Below, one piece after another: positions 8,114-17,182 of a stretch of DNA of 64,000 nucleotides (its first letter is position 1; each line of letters starts with the position of its first letter). This stretch comes from an uncultured Verrucomicrobiota bacterium (GTDB lineage Bacteria; Verrucomicrobiota; Verrucomicrobiia; Opitutales; Opitutaceae): the NCBI GenBank assembly GCA_903898675.1, contig CAIUGM010000022.1, positions 124,001-188,000 of the forward strand. Direction: 5' to 3'. A program made the position numbers and the translations under genes. The notes under the pieces are model-generated. The model was given only the letters and a program-made list of their open reading frames with translations, did no database searches and was not told where the DNA came from.

Positions 8114-10573
8114 ATGCCCCACCCCACCGCCACTCCCCGTTTCGCGCCCCTCGGCTACGCCGGGAAGTCGAGCCGTTACGACGAGTGCGTGGACAGCGCC
8201 GGCCGGTTGCGCGCGCCGTGGGCCGGCTTCTTTGATTATCTCGGGGCCGACCCGGCCGCCAAGCTGCGCACGGCCACCGATGCCTGCCACCGCGCGATCG
8301 TCGAGCAGGACGTGAGCATGAACGTCTACTTCGGCCAGCAGTCCGGGGCCCAGCCCTGGCCGCTGGACGCCGTGCCGCTGCTCATCAGCGCCGCCGAGTG
8401 GAAGACGATCACGGCCGGTCTCCGCCAGCGCGCCCACCTGCTCAACACGCTGCTGCAGGATCTTTACGGCCCGCAAAAATTCCTGCGCGACGGCCTGCTG
8501 CCCGCGATCCTGGGCATGGCCAACCCGCATTTCCTGCGCGCGTGCGCCGGGCTCGGCAAGCCGGACCGGATGTTTCTCCACACCTACGCCGCCGACCTCG
8601 CGCGCTCGCCCGACGGCAAGTGGTGGGTGATCGAGGATCGCCTCGACGCCCCGTCGGGCCTCGGCTACTCGCTGCAGAACCGCATCATCGCGCGGCAGGC
8701 GCTGCCCGACATCTTCCACCGCGCGCCCGTGGAACGGCTCTACCAGTTTTTCCGCGACTACCGGTCGTCGCTGGAGGCGCTGTCGCCGCACCGCGAGACC
8801 CCGCGGATCACGCTGCTGTCCCCCGGCCCGGCGAATGAAACCTACTTTGAGCAGGCGTACCTCGCGCGCTACCTCGGCTACACCCTGACCGAGGGCGAGG
8901 ACCTGATCACGCGCGACCGGCAGGTCTTCCTGCGCACGGTCGGCGGACTGAAGCGCACCGATGTGATCATCCGCCGCGTCGACTCTGATTTCTGCGATCC
9001 GCTGGAGCTCGACGCCTCCTCGCTGCTCGGCGTGCCCGGGCTGGTGCAGGCGGCGCACGGCGGCCAGGTCGCCATTTCCAACCAGCTCGGCGCCCGCGCC
9101 CTCGAGACCCCGGCGCTGCTCGCCTACCTGCAGCCGCTCTGCCGCCACGTGCTCGGCGAGGAATTGCTGCTGCCCAGCGCGGCCACGTGGTGGGGCGGCC
9201 AGCCGGGTCCGCTCAACTACATCCTCGAGCATCTCCAGGACCTCGTGGTGAAGCCCGTGTTTCGCACCGCCGGCGCGCCGCCGCCGCGCTACGGCGCCCG
9301 GATGGGCAAGGCCGCCCGCGCCGCGCTCGCCGACGAGATCCGCGCCCGGCCCTGGGCCTGGACCGGGCAGGAGCGCGTGTTCCACGGCACGACGCCCGGC
9401 TGGCACGAGGGCACGCTGCGGCCGATGCCGTTCATCACCCGTTTCTTCCTGGCCGCCCACGAGAACGATTACACGGTCATGCCCGGCGGCCTGACCCGCT
9501 GCAACCCGAAGGGCGAGGACATGATCGTCTCGCTCCAGCAGGGCAGCATCAGCAAGGACACCTGGGTGCTGCACGAGGGCGCGGCCCACACGACGCCAAG
9601 CCTGCCCACCGCGCGCGTCAGCGAATCCCTGCGCCACCCCGCCGCCACCCCGAGCAGCACGGCGGACAATTTCTTCTGGCTGGGCCGCTACCTCGAGCGC
9701 TGCAGCCAGCTCGTCCGTCAGCTGGAAAAAACCGGGCCCCTGCTGCGCGACGAGATTGCAATCCTCGATCCCGGCGTGGCCGCCGATGCGCTGCAGCTCC
9801 TGCTTCACTCGCAAGGCGCCGGCGCGCCGACCGACGCCACCCCGGAACAGGAGGCCGCCCTGCTGCGCCAGGTGTCGGCCGACCGCGTGCTGCCGGCCAG
9901 CCTCGCCTCCAACCTGGACTATCTCGGCAATCTGCTCGACCGGATCAAGGTGCGCCTGCCGCCCGAGGCGTGGCAGATGCTGCGCCAGCTCCGCCGCCGG
10001 CCGGCGGTGCTCGATGTCGCCGCCTGCGTGGCGCTCCGGCAGCAGCTCGCGGCCTTCGAGGGCCTGACCAGCGAGGCCATGCCGCGCGACACCGCGTGGC
10101 GTTTCCTCGACCTCGGCCGGCGCATCGAGCGCGGCACGCAGCTCCTGCTGCTCCTGCGCCGCCTGCTGCACCCGGCCGACGGCACCGCCCCCACCGAATT
10201 CCGGCTGCAAACCCTGCTCTACCTGGCCGACGGCCTGTCCACGTACCGCAACGTCTTCCACGGCTCGCTCAACACGACGTCCGCGCTCAACTGGCTCTTC
10301 CACTCGCCGGAAAATCCGCGCGGCCTGAATTTCCAGCTCCAGCTGATCACCCGCCACCTCGGCACGCTGCCGGAGGAACTCGCGCCGCAGGCGGTCGCCG
10401 CGCTCCGCTCCGCCGCCGTGCAGATGCTCAGCGACGTGCACTTCACGCGGCTCGACGAACTCGCGGCCGACCCGGCGGGCGCGAACCGGACCTTCCAGGA
10501 ACTCCGCGACCAGCTCGCCGAGCTGAGCGACCGCCTCACCCAGATCTATTTCTCGCACGCCGTCGCGTGCTGA
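8114..10573 (+). CDS. Circularly permuted ATP-grasp / alpha-E domain fusion protein, cluster A
   Basis: An 819-residue fusion. Residues 1-500 are a circularly permuted ATP-grasp ligase (DUF404/DUF407 type): VIEDRLDAPSGLGYSLQNR, LQDLVVKPVFRTAG and the terminal SISKDTWVL are the nucleotide- and metal-site regions. From about residue 515 (ADNFFWLGRYLERCSQLVRQLEK) to the end is an all-helical alpha-E domain (DUF403). The separate genes at 33780 and 35420 carry the same domains in the same order, so this is a gene fusion. The stretch GSISKDTW replaces the GGGSKETW of the cluster B enzyme. The predicted role is ATP-dependent amide ligation within a peptide-modifying pathway; the product is unknown. 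Confidence 0.9.
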   Translation: MPHPTATPRFAPLGYAGKSSRYDECVDSAGRLRAPWAGFFDYLGADPAAKLRTATDACHRAIVEQDVSMNVYFGQQSGAQPWPLDAVPLLISAAEWKTITAGLRQRAHLLNTLLQDLYGPQKFLRDGLLPAILGMANPHFLRACAGLGKPDRMFLHTYAADLARSPDGKWWVIEDRLDAPSGLGYSLQNRIIARQALPDIFHRAPVERLYQFFRDYRSSLEALSPHRETPRITLLSPGPANETYFEQAYLARYLGYTLTEGEDLITRDRQVFLRTVGGLKRTDVIIRRVDSDFCDPLELDASSLLGVPGLVQAAHGGQVAISNQLGARALETPALLAYLQPLCRHVLGEELLLPSAATWWGGQPGPLNYILEHLQDLVVKPVFRTAGAPPPRYGARMGKAARAALADEIRARPWAWTGQERVFHGTTPGWHEGTLRPMPFITRFFLAAHENDYTVMPGGLTRCNPKGEDMIVSLQQGSISKDTWVLHEGAAHTTPSLPTARVSESLRHPAATPSSTADNFFWLGRYLERCSQLVRQLEKTGPLLRDEIAILDPGVAADALQLLLHSQGAGAPTDATPEQEAALLRQVSADRVLPASLASNLDYLGNLLDRIKVRLPPEAWQMLRQLRRRPAVLDVAACVALRQQLAAFEGLTSEAMPRDTAWRFLDLGRRIERGTQLLLLLRRLLHPADGTAPTEFRLQTLLYLADGLSTYRNVFHGSLNTTSALNWLFHSPENPRGLNFQLQLITRHLGTLPEELAPQAVAALRSAAVQMLSDVHFTRLDELAADPAGANRTFQELRDQLAELSDRLTQIYFSHAVAC

Positions 10574-10621
10574 AAACCGATCCGGCTCAGTGGTTAAAAA
10601 TCCGGGCCTGTCTCTTTTCCC

Positions 10622-11521
10622 ATGCTCACCATCCGCATCACCCACCAGACGACCTACCGCCACGGCGGGCCGGCGACGGCGGCGTGGCAGATGCTGCAGC
10701 TCCAGCCGCGCAACGAGCCGGCCCAGGAGTGCCTCGACTTCCAGCTGGAGATCTCGCCGCTCGCGGCCGACCTCGAGTCGCGGACCGACTACTTCGGCAA
10801 CACCCGGCACTTCTTCTCCATCCGCGAGCCGCACCAGGAACTTTCCATCACCAGCCGCAGCACGGTCCGCCGCACGGTGGAGGCCCTGCCGCTGCCCGGC
10901 ATCACCCAGCCGCTCAATGCGGCCCGCGGCCACGTCGCCGCCCTGGTGCGCGACCGCGGCCAGTTCGAGCTGGAGCAATATTTGCATGCCACCGCCCGGG
11001 TGCCGCTGCTGGCGGACGCGTCCGCCCTGGCGGACGGCCTCGATCGCGACCACACCCCGCTGCTAGAATGGATCGACCAGCTCGGCGGCAAGCTGGCCGG
11101 GGCGTTCGTCTTTGATCCCACGGCGACGGACGTCGGCACCACGCTGGCCGAGGTCCTGCAGACCCGCCGCGGCGTCTGCCAGGATTTCTCGCACCTCTTT
11201 CTCAGCTGCATCCGGCAGCAGGGGCTTCCGGCCGCCTACGTGAGCGGCTACCTGCTGACGCGGCCGCCGCCCGGCCAGCCGCGGCTGCGCGGCGCGGATG
11301 CGATGCACGCGTGGGTTTCCGTCTTTGTGCCCGAGGTGGGCTGGGTCGACTACGATCCGACCAACACCTGCTTTGTCGGGGCCGGCCACATCGTGGTCGC
11401 CCGCGGCCGCGACTACTCGGATGTCAGCCCGACCCGCGGGGTGTTCAGCGGCGGCGGGGGCCACAGCCTGAAGATCGGCGTCACCGTGGAGCCCGAGGAA
11501 GAGGCGGTTGCTCCGGCCTGA
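10622..11521 (+). CDS. Transglutaminase-like cysteine peptidase, cluster A
   Basis: A 299-residue protein: transglutaminase N-terminal beta domain (LTIRITHQTTYRHGGPA) and papain-like core with triad C186 (RRGVCQDFSHL), H229 (AMHAWVSVF) and D245 (VDYDPTN). The end, GRDYSDVSPTRGVFSGGG, is typical of the bacterial COG1305 group found beside ATP-grasp/alpha-E genes. It probably hydrolyses or transfers an amide bond in the substrate made by the ligases upstream. It lies 48 nt after the ATP-grasp/alpha-E gene, so co-transcription is likely. The cluster B counterpart at 36472 shares the same motifs. No signal peptide is seen. Confidence 0.9.
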   Translation: MLTIRITHQTTYRHGGPATAAWQMLQLQPRNEPAQECLDFQLEISPLAADLESRTDYFGNTRHFFSIREPHQELSITSRSTVRRTVEALPLPGITQPLNAARGHVAALVRDRGQFELEQYLHATARVPLLADASALADGLDRDHTPLLEWIDQLGGKLAGAFVFDPTATDVGTTLAEVLQTRRGVCQDFSHLFLSCIRQQGLPAAYVSGYLLTRPPPGQPRLRGADAMHAWVSVFVPEVGWVDYDPTNTCFVGAGHIVVARGRDYSDVSPTRGVFSGGGGHSLKIGVTVEPEEEAVAPA

Positions 11522-11666
11522 CGCGGGTCCGCGGATCGATTGGCTGGGCGGCCCGACAGTTTGGGCACCACGGCCAATTAGCCCAGCTTGCATCCCGGTC
11601 TTTAAGTTGCGCCGGCGACCGAGGACCGTAGCGTGAAGTTTCCCGGCGGAAACCACCGGGCTTAAC

Positions 11667-12416
11667 TTGAATCACGCCGCCACTCCCAACCAGCCCGCCG
11701 ACGCCGCCGCAGCCTCGCCGGTGTTTCACGTCCGCGGCCTGACCAAGGTCTATGGCGAAGGCACGGCGGAGGTCCGCGCCCTCGCGGGGGTCGACCTGGA
11801 TCTGCACGCCGGCGAGTTCATCGTGCTGCTCGGTCCCTCGGGCAGCGGCAAGACGACGCTGCTCAACCAGCTCGGCGGCCTCGACATTCCGACCTCCGGT
11901 GAAATCCGTTACCGCGACACCGACCTCACGCACGCGAACGAGGAACAGCTCACGCGCTACCGGCGCGACACGGTCGGGTTCATCTTTCAGTTCTATAACC
12001 TCATCCCCAGCCTGACCGCGCGCGAAAACGTGGGCCTCATCACCGAGATCGCGCAGGACCCGCTGTCGCCCGAGGTGGCACTGGAAATGGTCGGTCTCAC
12101 CCCGCGCATGGACCATTTCCCCGCGCAGCTCTCCGGCGGCGAGCAGCAGCGGGTCGCCATCGCCCGCGCCATCGCCAAGCGGCCCGCGGTGCTGCTCTGC
12201 GACGAGCCCACCGGCGCGCTCGACGTGCGCACCGGCATCGTCGTCCTCGAGGCGATCGAGCGCGTGAACCGCGAGCTCGGCGCGCTCACCGTGGTCATCA
12301 CCCACAACGCCGTCATGGCCGACATGGCCGACCGCGTCATCCATTTCTCGGACGGCCGCGTGCTGCAGGAAACGCGGAACGCGGTGCGAGCGGCGCCGGC
12401 GACGCTGCGGTGGTGA
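11667..12416 (+). CDS. MacB/LolD-type ABC transporter ATP-binding protein
   Basis: A 249-residue ATPase with all ABC motifs: Walker [10 protein letters not shown] (56-64), Q-loop Q108 (IFQFYNL), signature LSGGEQQ (155-161), Walker B with D179/E180 ([11 protein letters not shown]) and the switch histidine in VVITHN. The [17 protein letters not shown] segment is characteristic of the MacB/LolD type that powers extra-cytoplasmic transport through FtsX-like permeases. The start is a TTG at 11667; a GTG near 11719 is possible. It begins a three-gene operon with the permease and adaptor that follow, and is 145 nt downstream of cluster A on the same strand. The gap contains a small CCCGG/CCGGG hairpin at 11642-11660. 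Confidence 0.9.
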   Translation: MNHAATPNQPADAAAASPVFHVRGLTKVYGEGTAEVRALAGVDLDLHAGEFIVLLGPSGSGKTTLLNQLGGLDIPTSGEIRYRDTDLTHANEEQLTRYRRDTVGFIFQFYNLIPSLTARENVGLITEIAQDPLSPEVALEMVGLTPRMDHFPAQLSGGEQQRVAIARAIAKRPAVLLCDEPTGALDVRTGIVVLEAIERVNRELGALTVVITHNAVMADMADRVIHFSDGRVLQETRNAVRAAPATLRW

Positions 12417-12426
12417 CGCAGCGCAT

Positions 12427-12527
12427 AAATCCCAAAGGCCAATAATCCAAACTTCAATAAAATGACCAATTCCCCGTTTCGTTGCCTGGCTGCTTTGTTT
12501 GGTCTTTGGCCATTGGCCTTTGGATTT
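12427..12527. repeat. Intergenic inverted repeat, family 1 (copy 1)
   Basis: Arm AAATCCCAAAGGCCAAT (12427-12443) pairs with ATTGGCCTTTGGATTT (12512-12527) with one inserted base. A related copy lies at 35296-35395. The element fills the gap between the ATPase and permease genes and ends shortly before the permease start codon. Confidence 0.7.
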
Positions 12528-12582
12528 TCATCCCACGCGGCCTACTGAATTCACGCCGGCCACCCAGTCAGCGCGCCACCCC

Positions 12583-14949
12583 ATGCTTCCGCACCTGGAC
12601 AGAAAGCTCCTCCGCGACCTGCGCCGGCTCAAGGGTCAGGCGGCGGCGGTGTCGGTCGTCATGGCCTGCGGGCTCGCAATGCTCATCATGGCGCGCAGCC
12701 TGATCCACTCGCTCGAGTCGACCCGCGCCGAGTATTACCAGACCAACCACTTCGCCGAGGTCTTCGATGCCCTCAAGCGCGCGCCGAATTATCTCGGCGA
12801 CACCATCCGCAACATTCCCGGGGTCGCCACGGTCCAGACGGATCTGTCCGTGCCCGTCACCCTCGACCTGCCCGGCATCACGGAACCGGCCAGCGGTCTG
12901 GTGCGTTCGCTGCCCGATTTCGGCGAGCCGGAACTCAACCGCCTCTTCCTTCGCAGCGGCCGCTGGCTCCCGCCCGGCTCACGCGGGGAAATGCTGGTCA
13001 GCGAAGCCTTCGCCAAGGCCAATCACCTCTCGCCCGGCAACACGCTCACCGCCCTGCTGAACGGCCGGCGCCAGACTTTCCGGATTTCCGGCCTCGTGCT
13101 TTCCCCGGAATACATCTTCGAGTCGCGCCCCGGCGCCGCGCTGCCCGACAACCGCACCTTCGGCATTTTCTGGCTGCCTTACAAGGAGGTCGCGACCGCC
13201 TGGGATCTCTACGGCGCCTTCAATCATGTCGCGCTCACGCTGGCCCCGGGCGCCAACGAACAACCCGTGATCGCCGAGCTTGACCGCCTGCTTCGTCCGT
13301 ACGGCGGCTTCGGCGCATTCGGCCGCAAGGATCATCCGTCGCACATCCGCGTCACGGACGAGATCCGCGTGCTCACGATCCTCTCGATCGGTTTCCCGGC
13401 GGTGTTCCTCAGCGTGGCGGCCTTCATGACCAACGCCGTGCTCACCCGCCTGCTTTCGCTGCAGCGCGAGCAGATCGCCATCCTCAAGGCCTTCGGTTTC
13501 ACCAACCGGCAGATCGTCGTCCACTACCTGAAGTTCGCTTTCGTCATGGTCGCCGCGGGCGTGCTGCTCGGCCTGCTCGGCGGCATCTTGCTCGGGCACC
13601 AGCTCGTCGTGATGTACGAGCTGTTCTTCCGTTTCCCTGATCTTTATTTCCGGCTCGATCCGGTCGCCGTGGCGATCGCCCTCACGGTCGGCCTGGCTGC
13701 CGTGACGCTCGGCGTCTTGGGTTCCGTCCGCAAGGCTGCGCAATTGCCGCCGGCTGAAGCCATGCGCCCGGAGCCGCCGGCGAATTTCCGGCCAGCCTTA
13801 ATCGAGCGCATCGGCATCACCCGGCTGCTCTCCCACTCCTTCCGCATCGCGGTGCGCAACCTGGAACGCCGGCCGATGCAGGCGTTTTTCACCGTCGCAG
13901 GCCTCGCCCTGGCCACCGGACTCCTGATTCTGCCCAACACCTTCAAGGCCGGCATCCGCGAGGTGCTGGAATTCCAGTGGGACGTCGTGCAGCGGCAGGA
14001 CGTCAATCTCGGTCTCGTTGAACCTTCCTCCGCCCGGATCGCCAACGAGCTGGCCCAGCTCCCGGGCGTCACGAGCATGGAGCCCGTGCGCAGCGCCGCC
14101 GTGCGCATACATTTCCAGGGCCGCAGCCGGCAGATCGGGCTGCGCAGCCTGCTGCCCGGCGGCCAGCACAGCCGCGCGGTCGATGCGGCCGGCCGGGAGA
14201 TTGTCCCGCCGGAGCACGGCGTCATTGTTTCCGCCAAGCTGGCCCAGGTGCTCGGGGCGAAGGTCGGCGACACCCTGATCATGGAGTCACTCGAGGGTCG
14301 CCGCCGGGTGGCGCATGTTCCGCTCGTGGCCACGGCCGAGGACTTCACCGGCATCGCCGCCTACATGGATTTGCACGCCATCAACCATTTTCTCGGCGAG
14401 GGCGACGTCATTACCGGCGCCAGCATCGGCCTCGACATGTCCCGGCGCGCGGAATTTCTCGCGGCGCTGAAGGAGATCCCGCGCGTCAGCACGGTCGCGA
14501 TCAAGGAAACCATGCGGCAGAGCTTCCGCGAAACCACGGCCAAGAGCATGGACCTGATCCAAAGCATCTACCTGACGTTCGCCATCATCGTCGCCTTCGG
14601 CGTGATCTACAACAACGCCCGCATTTCCCTCGCCGAGCGCGCGCGCGAGCTCGCCACGCTGCGCGTCATCGGCATGACGCGGCGCGAGGTCGGCGCCATC
14701 CTCGTCGTCGAACTCGTCATCCTCGCCCTGCTCGCCGTGCCGCTCGGCCTGCTGCTCGGTACCGGGCTGACCGCTGCGATCGTCAGCACCGTCAATACCG
14801 AGACGATCCGGTTGCCCCTGGTGTTCACCACCTACACCTATTCATTTGCCGTCGTCACGGTGGGCATTGCGTCCACGCTTTCCGCGTTCTTCGTGCTCCG
14901 CAAACTCAACCAGCTCGACCTGATCGCCGCGCTGAAGGCGCCGGAGTAA
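12583..14949 (+). CDS. FtsX-like ABC transporter permease (two FtsX domains)
   Basis: A 788-residue inner-membrane permease. After the first transmembrane helix (VSVVMACGLAMLIMARSL) comes a large periplasmic domain, then a three-helix FtsX block (GFPAVFLSVAAFMTNAVLTRLLSLQREQ-type); the pattern repeats, with a second long loop and a final FtsX block including GVIYNNARISLAERARELATLRVIG. The duplicated layout with an adaptor partner resembles the DevC/MacB-like exporters. ATG at 12583 (MLPHLDRKLLRDLRRLKG) is chosen because upstream in-frame residues are encoded by the intergenic repeat. The ATPase upstream and the HlyD-type adaptor downstream complete the complex. The cargo is unknown; proximity to cluster A suggests, without proof, a peptide-like product. 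Confidence 0.9.
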   Translation: MLPHLDRKLLRDLRRLKGQAAAVSVVMACGLAMLIMARSLIHSLESTRAEYYQTNHFAEVFDALKRAPNYLGDTIRNIPGVATVQTDLSVPVTLDLPGITEPASGLVRSLPDFGEPELNRLFLRSGRWLPPGSRGEMLVSEAFAKANHLSPGNTLTALLNGRRQTFRISGLVLSPEYIFESRPGAALPDNRTFGIFWLPYKEVATAWDLYGAFNHVALTLAPGANEQPVIAELDRLLRPYGGFGAFGRKDHPSHIRVTDEIRVLTILSIGFPAVFLSVAAFMTNAVLTRLLSLQREQIAILKAFGFTNRQIVVHYLKFAFVMVAAGVLLGLLGGILLGHQLVVMYELFFRFPDLYFRLDPVAVAIALTVGLAAVTLGVLGSVRKAAQLPPAEAMRPEPPANFRPALIERIGITRLLSHSFRIAVRNLERRPMQAFFTVAGLALATGLLILPNTFKAGIREVLEFQWDVVQRQDVNLGLVEPSSARIANELAQLPGVTSMEPVRSAAVRIHFQGRSRQIGLRSLLPGGQHSRAVDAAGREIVPPEHGVIVSAKLAQVLGAKVGDTLIMESLEGRRRVAHVPLVATAEDFTGIAAYMDLHAINHFLGEGDVITGASIGLDMSRRAEFLAALKEIPRVSTVAIKETMRQSFRETTAKSMDLIQSIYLTFAIIVAFGVIYNNARISLAERARELATLRVIGMTRREVGAILVVELVILALLAVPLGLLLGTGLTAAIVSTVNTETIRLPLVFTTYTYSFAVVTVGIASTLSAFFVLRKLNQLDLIAALKAPE

Positions 14950-14956
14950 GAACTGA

Positions 14957-14995
14957 GTTTACGGACTAGTGACCACGGACTACTGACTACTAAAC
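14957..14995. repeat. Short direct-repeat element between permease and adaptor genes
   Basis: ACGGACTAGTGAC (14961-14973) and ACGGACTACTGAC (14975-14987) are tandem 13-mers with one difference, flanked by GTTTA/TAAAC. A pyrimidine-rich CTCCCTGCTCCCTGC stretch follows up to the adaptor start. Probably another dispersed intergenic repeat. Confidence 0.5.
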
Positions 14996-15069
14996 CAACC
15001 CCATCCTGTCTGCCTGCCAATTTCGGCTTCCTTCTCCCCGCTCCCTGCTCCCTGCTTCATCCTTCAGCA

Positions 15070-16245
15070 ATGCCCGTCTCTCCTTCAACCAAGAACCCCA
15101 AACCTTTCCGCTGGCTGCCTTACGTCGGCGCAGTCGGGCTGATTGTGCTGCTCGGATTCGGCCTGCGCCCGCGGCCCGCGACGGTCGAGACGGCCCGCGC
15201 GGTCCTGGGCCCGCTGCGCGCCACCGTGAGCGAGGAAGGCAAGACCCGGATCAAGCAGCGTTACACGGTCTCGTCGCCCGTCACCGGCCAGCTGCGCCGC
15301 GTGCCCTACAAGCCGGGGGCGGAGATTACGCCTGACGCCGTGCTCGCCGTGATTGAGCCGATGGCCGCCACCCCGCTCGATCCCCGCAGCCGCGCCCTCG
15401 CCGAGAGCCGGCGCGCCGCCGCCACGGCTGCACTGGAGAAGAGCCGCGCCGCCTATGTGCTCGCGGGGAACGAACTCCACCGCATGGAGAAAATGTTCGA
15501 GGCCCGGACGGTGTCACCGCAGGACCTGGAGACGGTGCAGATGCGCGAGACCGCCGCAGCCCGCGACGTGATTGCCGCCGAGGGAGCACTCCGCGCCGCC
15601 GAGGCTGAACTCGCCGAGGCCGGGCCGGTTTCCGCCGCCACCAAGCTGATCGAGGTCCGTGCCCCCGTGTCCGGCCGCGTCCTCCACGTCTTCCAGGAAA
15701 GCGAGCGCCCGGTCACGGCCGGCACCCCGCTGCTGGACGTCGGCGACCCGACCGATCTCGAGGTCGTGATCGAACTGCTCTCGCGCGACGGCGCGGCCCT
15801 CCGCGCCGGGACCGCCGTGGAACTCGAACAATGGGGCGGACCGAAGCCTCTCGCCGCCCGCGTGCGGCTGGTCGAGCCCGCCGCCTTCACCAAGATTTCC
15901 GCCCTCGGCGTCGAGGAACAGCGCGTCAACGTCGTGGCCGACATCACCACACCGCTGGCCGAGCGCCTGGCCTTGGGCGACAACTTTCGGGTCGAGGCGC
16001 GTGTCGTAGTCTGGGAGGAGCCCCGCGTCTTGAAGGTGCCGGTGTCCGCGCTCTTCCGCCGTGGTTCCGACTGGTCCGCCTACGTGGTGCGCGACGGTCG
16101 CGCGGCTCTGGTGCCGGTCCAGGCCGGCCGCTCCAGCGGCACCGAGACGCAGGTCCTGTCCGGCCTCCAGGAAGGCGAAGAGGTCATCCTCTACCCCGGC
16201 GACCGCGTAAAGGAAGGCGAGCGCGTGAGTACGGTGAAGATCTGA
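15070..16245 (+). CDS. HlyD-family periplasmic adaptor (membrane fusion protein)
   Basis: A 391-residue adaptor. A single membrane anchor at residues 14-32 (WLPYVGAVGLIVLLGFGL) is followed by a lipoyl-like half (TVSSPVTGQLRRVPYKPG), an Ala/Glu/Arg-rich coiled-coil hairpin (about 95-190: RALAESRRAAATAALEKS-type heptads), the second lipoyl half (IEVRAPVSGRVLHVFQ) and beta-barrel regions. It would link the FtsX-like permease to an outer-membrane channel. It is the last gene of the exporter operon; no TolC-type gene is present in this window. Its stop codon is 3 nt from the stop of the convergent low-GC ankyrin gene, which marks the edge of a compositionally distinct insert. Confidence 0.9.
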   Translation: MPVSPSTKNPKPFRWLPYVGAVGLIVLLGFGLRPRPATVETARAVLGPLRATVSEEGKTRIKQRYTVSSPVTGQLRRVPYKPGAEITPDAVLAVIEPMAATPLDPRSRALAESRRAAATAALEKSRAAYVLAGNELHRMEKMFEARTVSPQDLETVQMRETAAARDVIAAEGALRAAEAELAEAGPVSAATKLIEVRAPVSGRVLHVFQESERPVTAGTPLLDVGDPTDLEVVIELLSRDGAALRAGTAVELEQWGGPKPLAARVRLVEPAAFTKISALGVEEQRVNVVADITTPLAERLALGDNFRVEARVVVWEEPRVLKVPVSALFRRGSDWSAYVVRDGRAALVPVQAGRSSGTETQVLSGLQEGEEVILYPGDRVKEGERVSTVKI

Positions 16246-16248
16246 TGA

Positions 16249-17052
16249 TCAGTCCCGTTGCGAACGAACATTATTCAGTCTGTTTGGGTCAGCTCTGGTG
16301 GATTTAAGTAATTCTATTACCTTGGTGCGCCACTTGAACTCCAATCCGTTGGGATCCGCATGGTCATTCTCGATATCCCAAACAAGATCATGCCCCCATT
16401 TATTCTTTTTGTACGGATCTGCTCCCGCTTTCAGCAGCGAATAGACGGTTTCATATTGAATGAGTCTCGACGCGGTCATCATTGGGGTGTCTCCGTCTCG
16501 ATCCGGAAAGTTTATATCTGCTCCTGCCGCGATAAGCATTTTTGCCGGAGCCGCACGTCTGCGGAAAATACTCTCATAAAGCGGCGTTTCCTCCATCCAG
16601 GGGTTAACAAGATTGGGATTGCCGCCATACTTCAGTGCCTCGGCCAGAAACCAAGTATCCTCAAGCATAGCCGCGGCCGATAGTGCGGAATTACCTGCCG
16701 TTATCATCTCTTCCACTGATTCGGTAAGCTGAAGATTTGGATTAGCGCCATGGCTCAGCAGATAGTGAAACCCCTCTTTGTTCTGATTTATCAAGGCCCA
16801 CAGCACAAAGGTCATCCCTCCTTCACCTCGATCATTAATTCCCACTCCACCTACAATAAGCCTTTCCATGTTAGCAATGTCACCATTCGCCGCCGCTCGC
16901 GCGAAGTTCAGCAGCTTGGGGTCATGAAAATAATTCGCCGTTGGCGGCGTTCTGCCCAAATGGCAGGACAAAAGAAAAGGGAATATCAGACTAACCAGCA
17001 GGCAAAATTTTCGGGAAACTTGCTTCGAATCGCTCCGCAGAAAAGAGTGCAT
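16249..17052 (-). CDS. Ankyrin-repeat lipoprotein, low-GC, probably horizontally acquired
   Basis: From ATG 17052 the protein has 267 residues: a basic start, a hydrophobic segment and a lipobox ending FPFLLSC (C30), so it is a predicted lipoprotein. Then come about five ankyrin repeats (GDIANMERLIVGGVGIND, NKEGFHYLLSHGANPNL, EALKYGGNPNLVNP, PAKMLIAAGADINFPD, VYSLLKAGADPYKK). Its base composition is unlike that of its neighbours: 16261-16320 has 23 G/C of 60 against 42 of 60 at 15601-15660. Similar short ankyrin lipoproteins occur beside type VI phospholipase effectors in proteobacteria, as presumed immunity proteins, but no effector is present here. A longer start at 17091 is possible. Function unproven. 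Confidence 0.8.
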   Translation of the reverse strand: MHSFLRSDSKQVSRKFCLLVSLIFPFLLSCHLGRTPPTANYFHDPKLLNFARAAANGDIANMERLIVGGVGINDRGEGGMTFVLWALINQNKEGFHYLLSHGANPNLQLTESVEEMITAGNSALSAAAMLEDTWFLAEALKYGGNPNLVNPWMEETPLYESIFRRRAAPAKMLIAAGADINFPDRDGDTPMMTASRLIQYETVYSLLKAGADPYKKNKWGHDLVWDIENDHADPNGLEFKWRTKVIELLKSTRADPNRLNNVRSQRD

Positions 17053-17182
17053 TGCTGCGCGCAACAGTATCCCAGGATATTTGGAGATCAATACAATCTA
17101 CGGATTAGGTCAGACCATATCTCATCTGGAGCATTCAATTCCGGACTGGCCCCGGAGCCAAGGCTCATCAGTCTCCCGCCCC

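Noticed and set aside
8072-11053. 993-codon minus-strand frame across the ATP-grasp/alpha-E and transglutaminase genes
   Set aside because: Low-complexity Arg/Gly/Ala-rich translation with no motif, spanning two real genes on the other strand.
9187-11115. 642-codon plus-strand frame shifted relative to the cluster A genes
   Set aside because: Out-of-frame shadow rich in Ala, Arg and Pro, crossing a real gene boundary.
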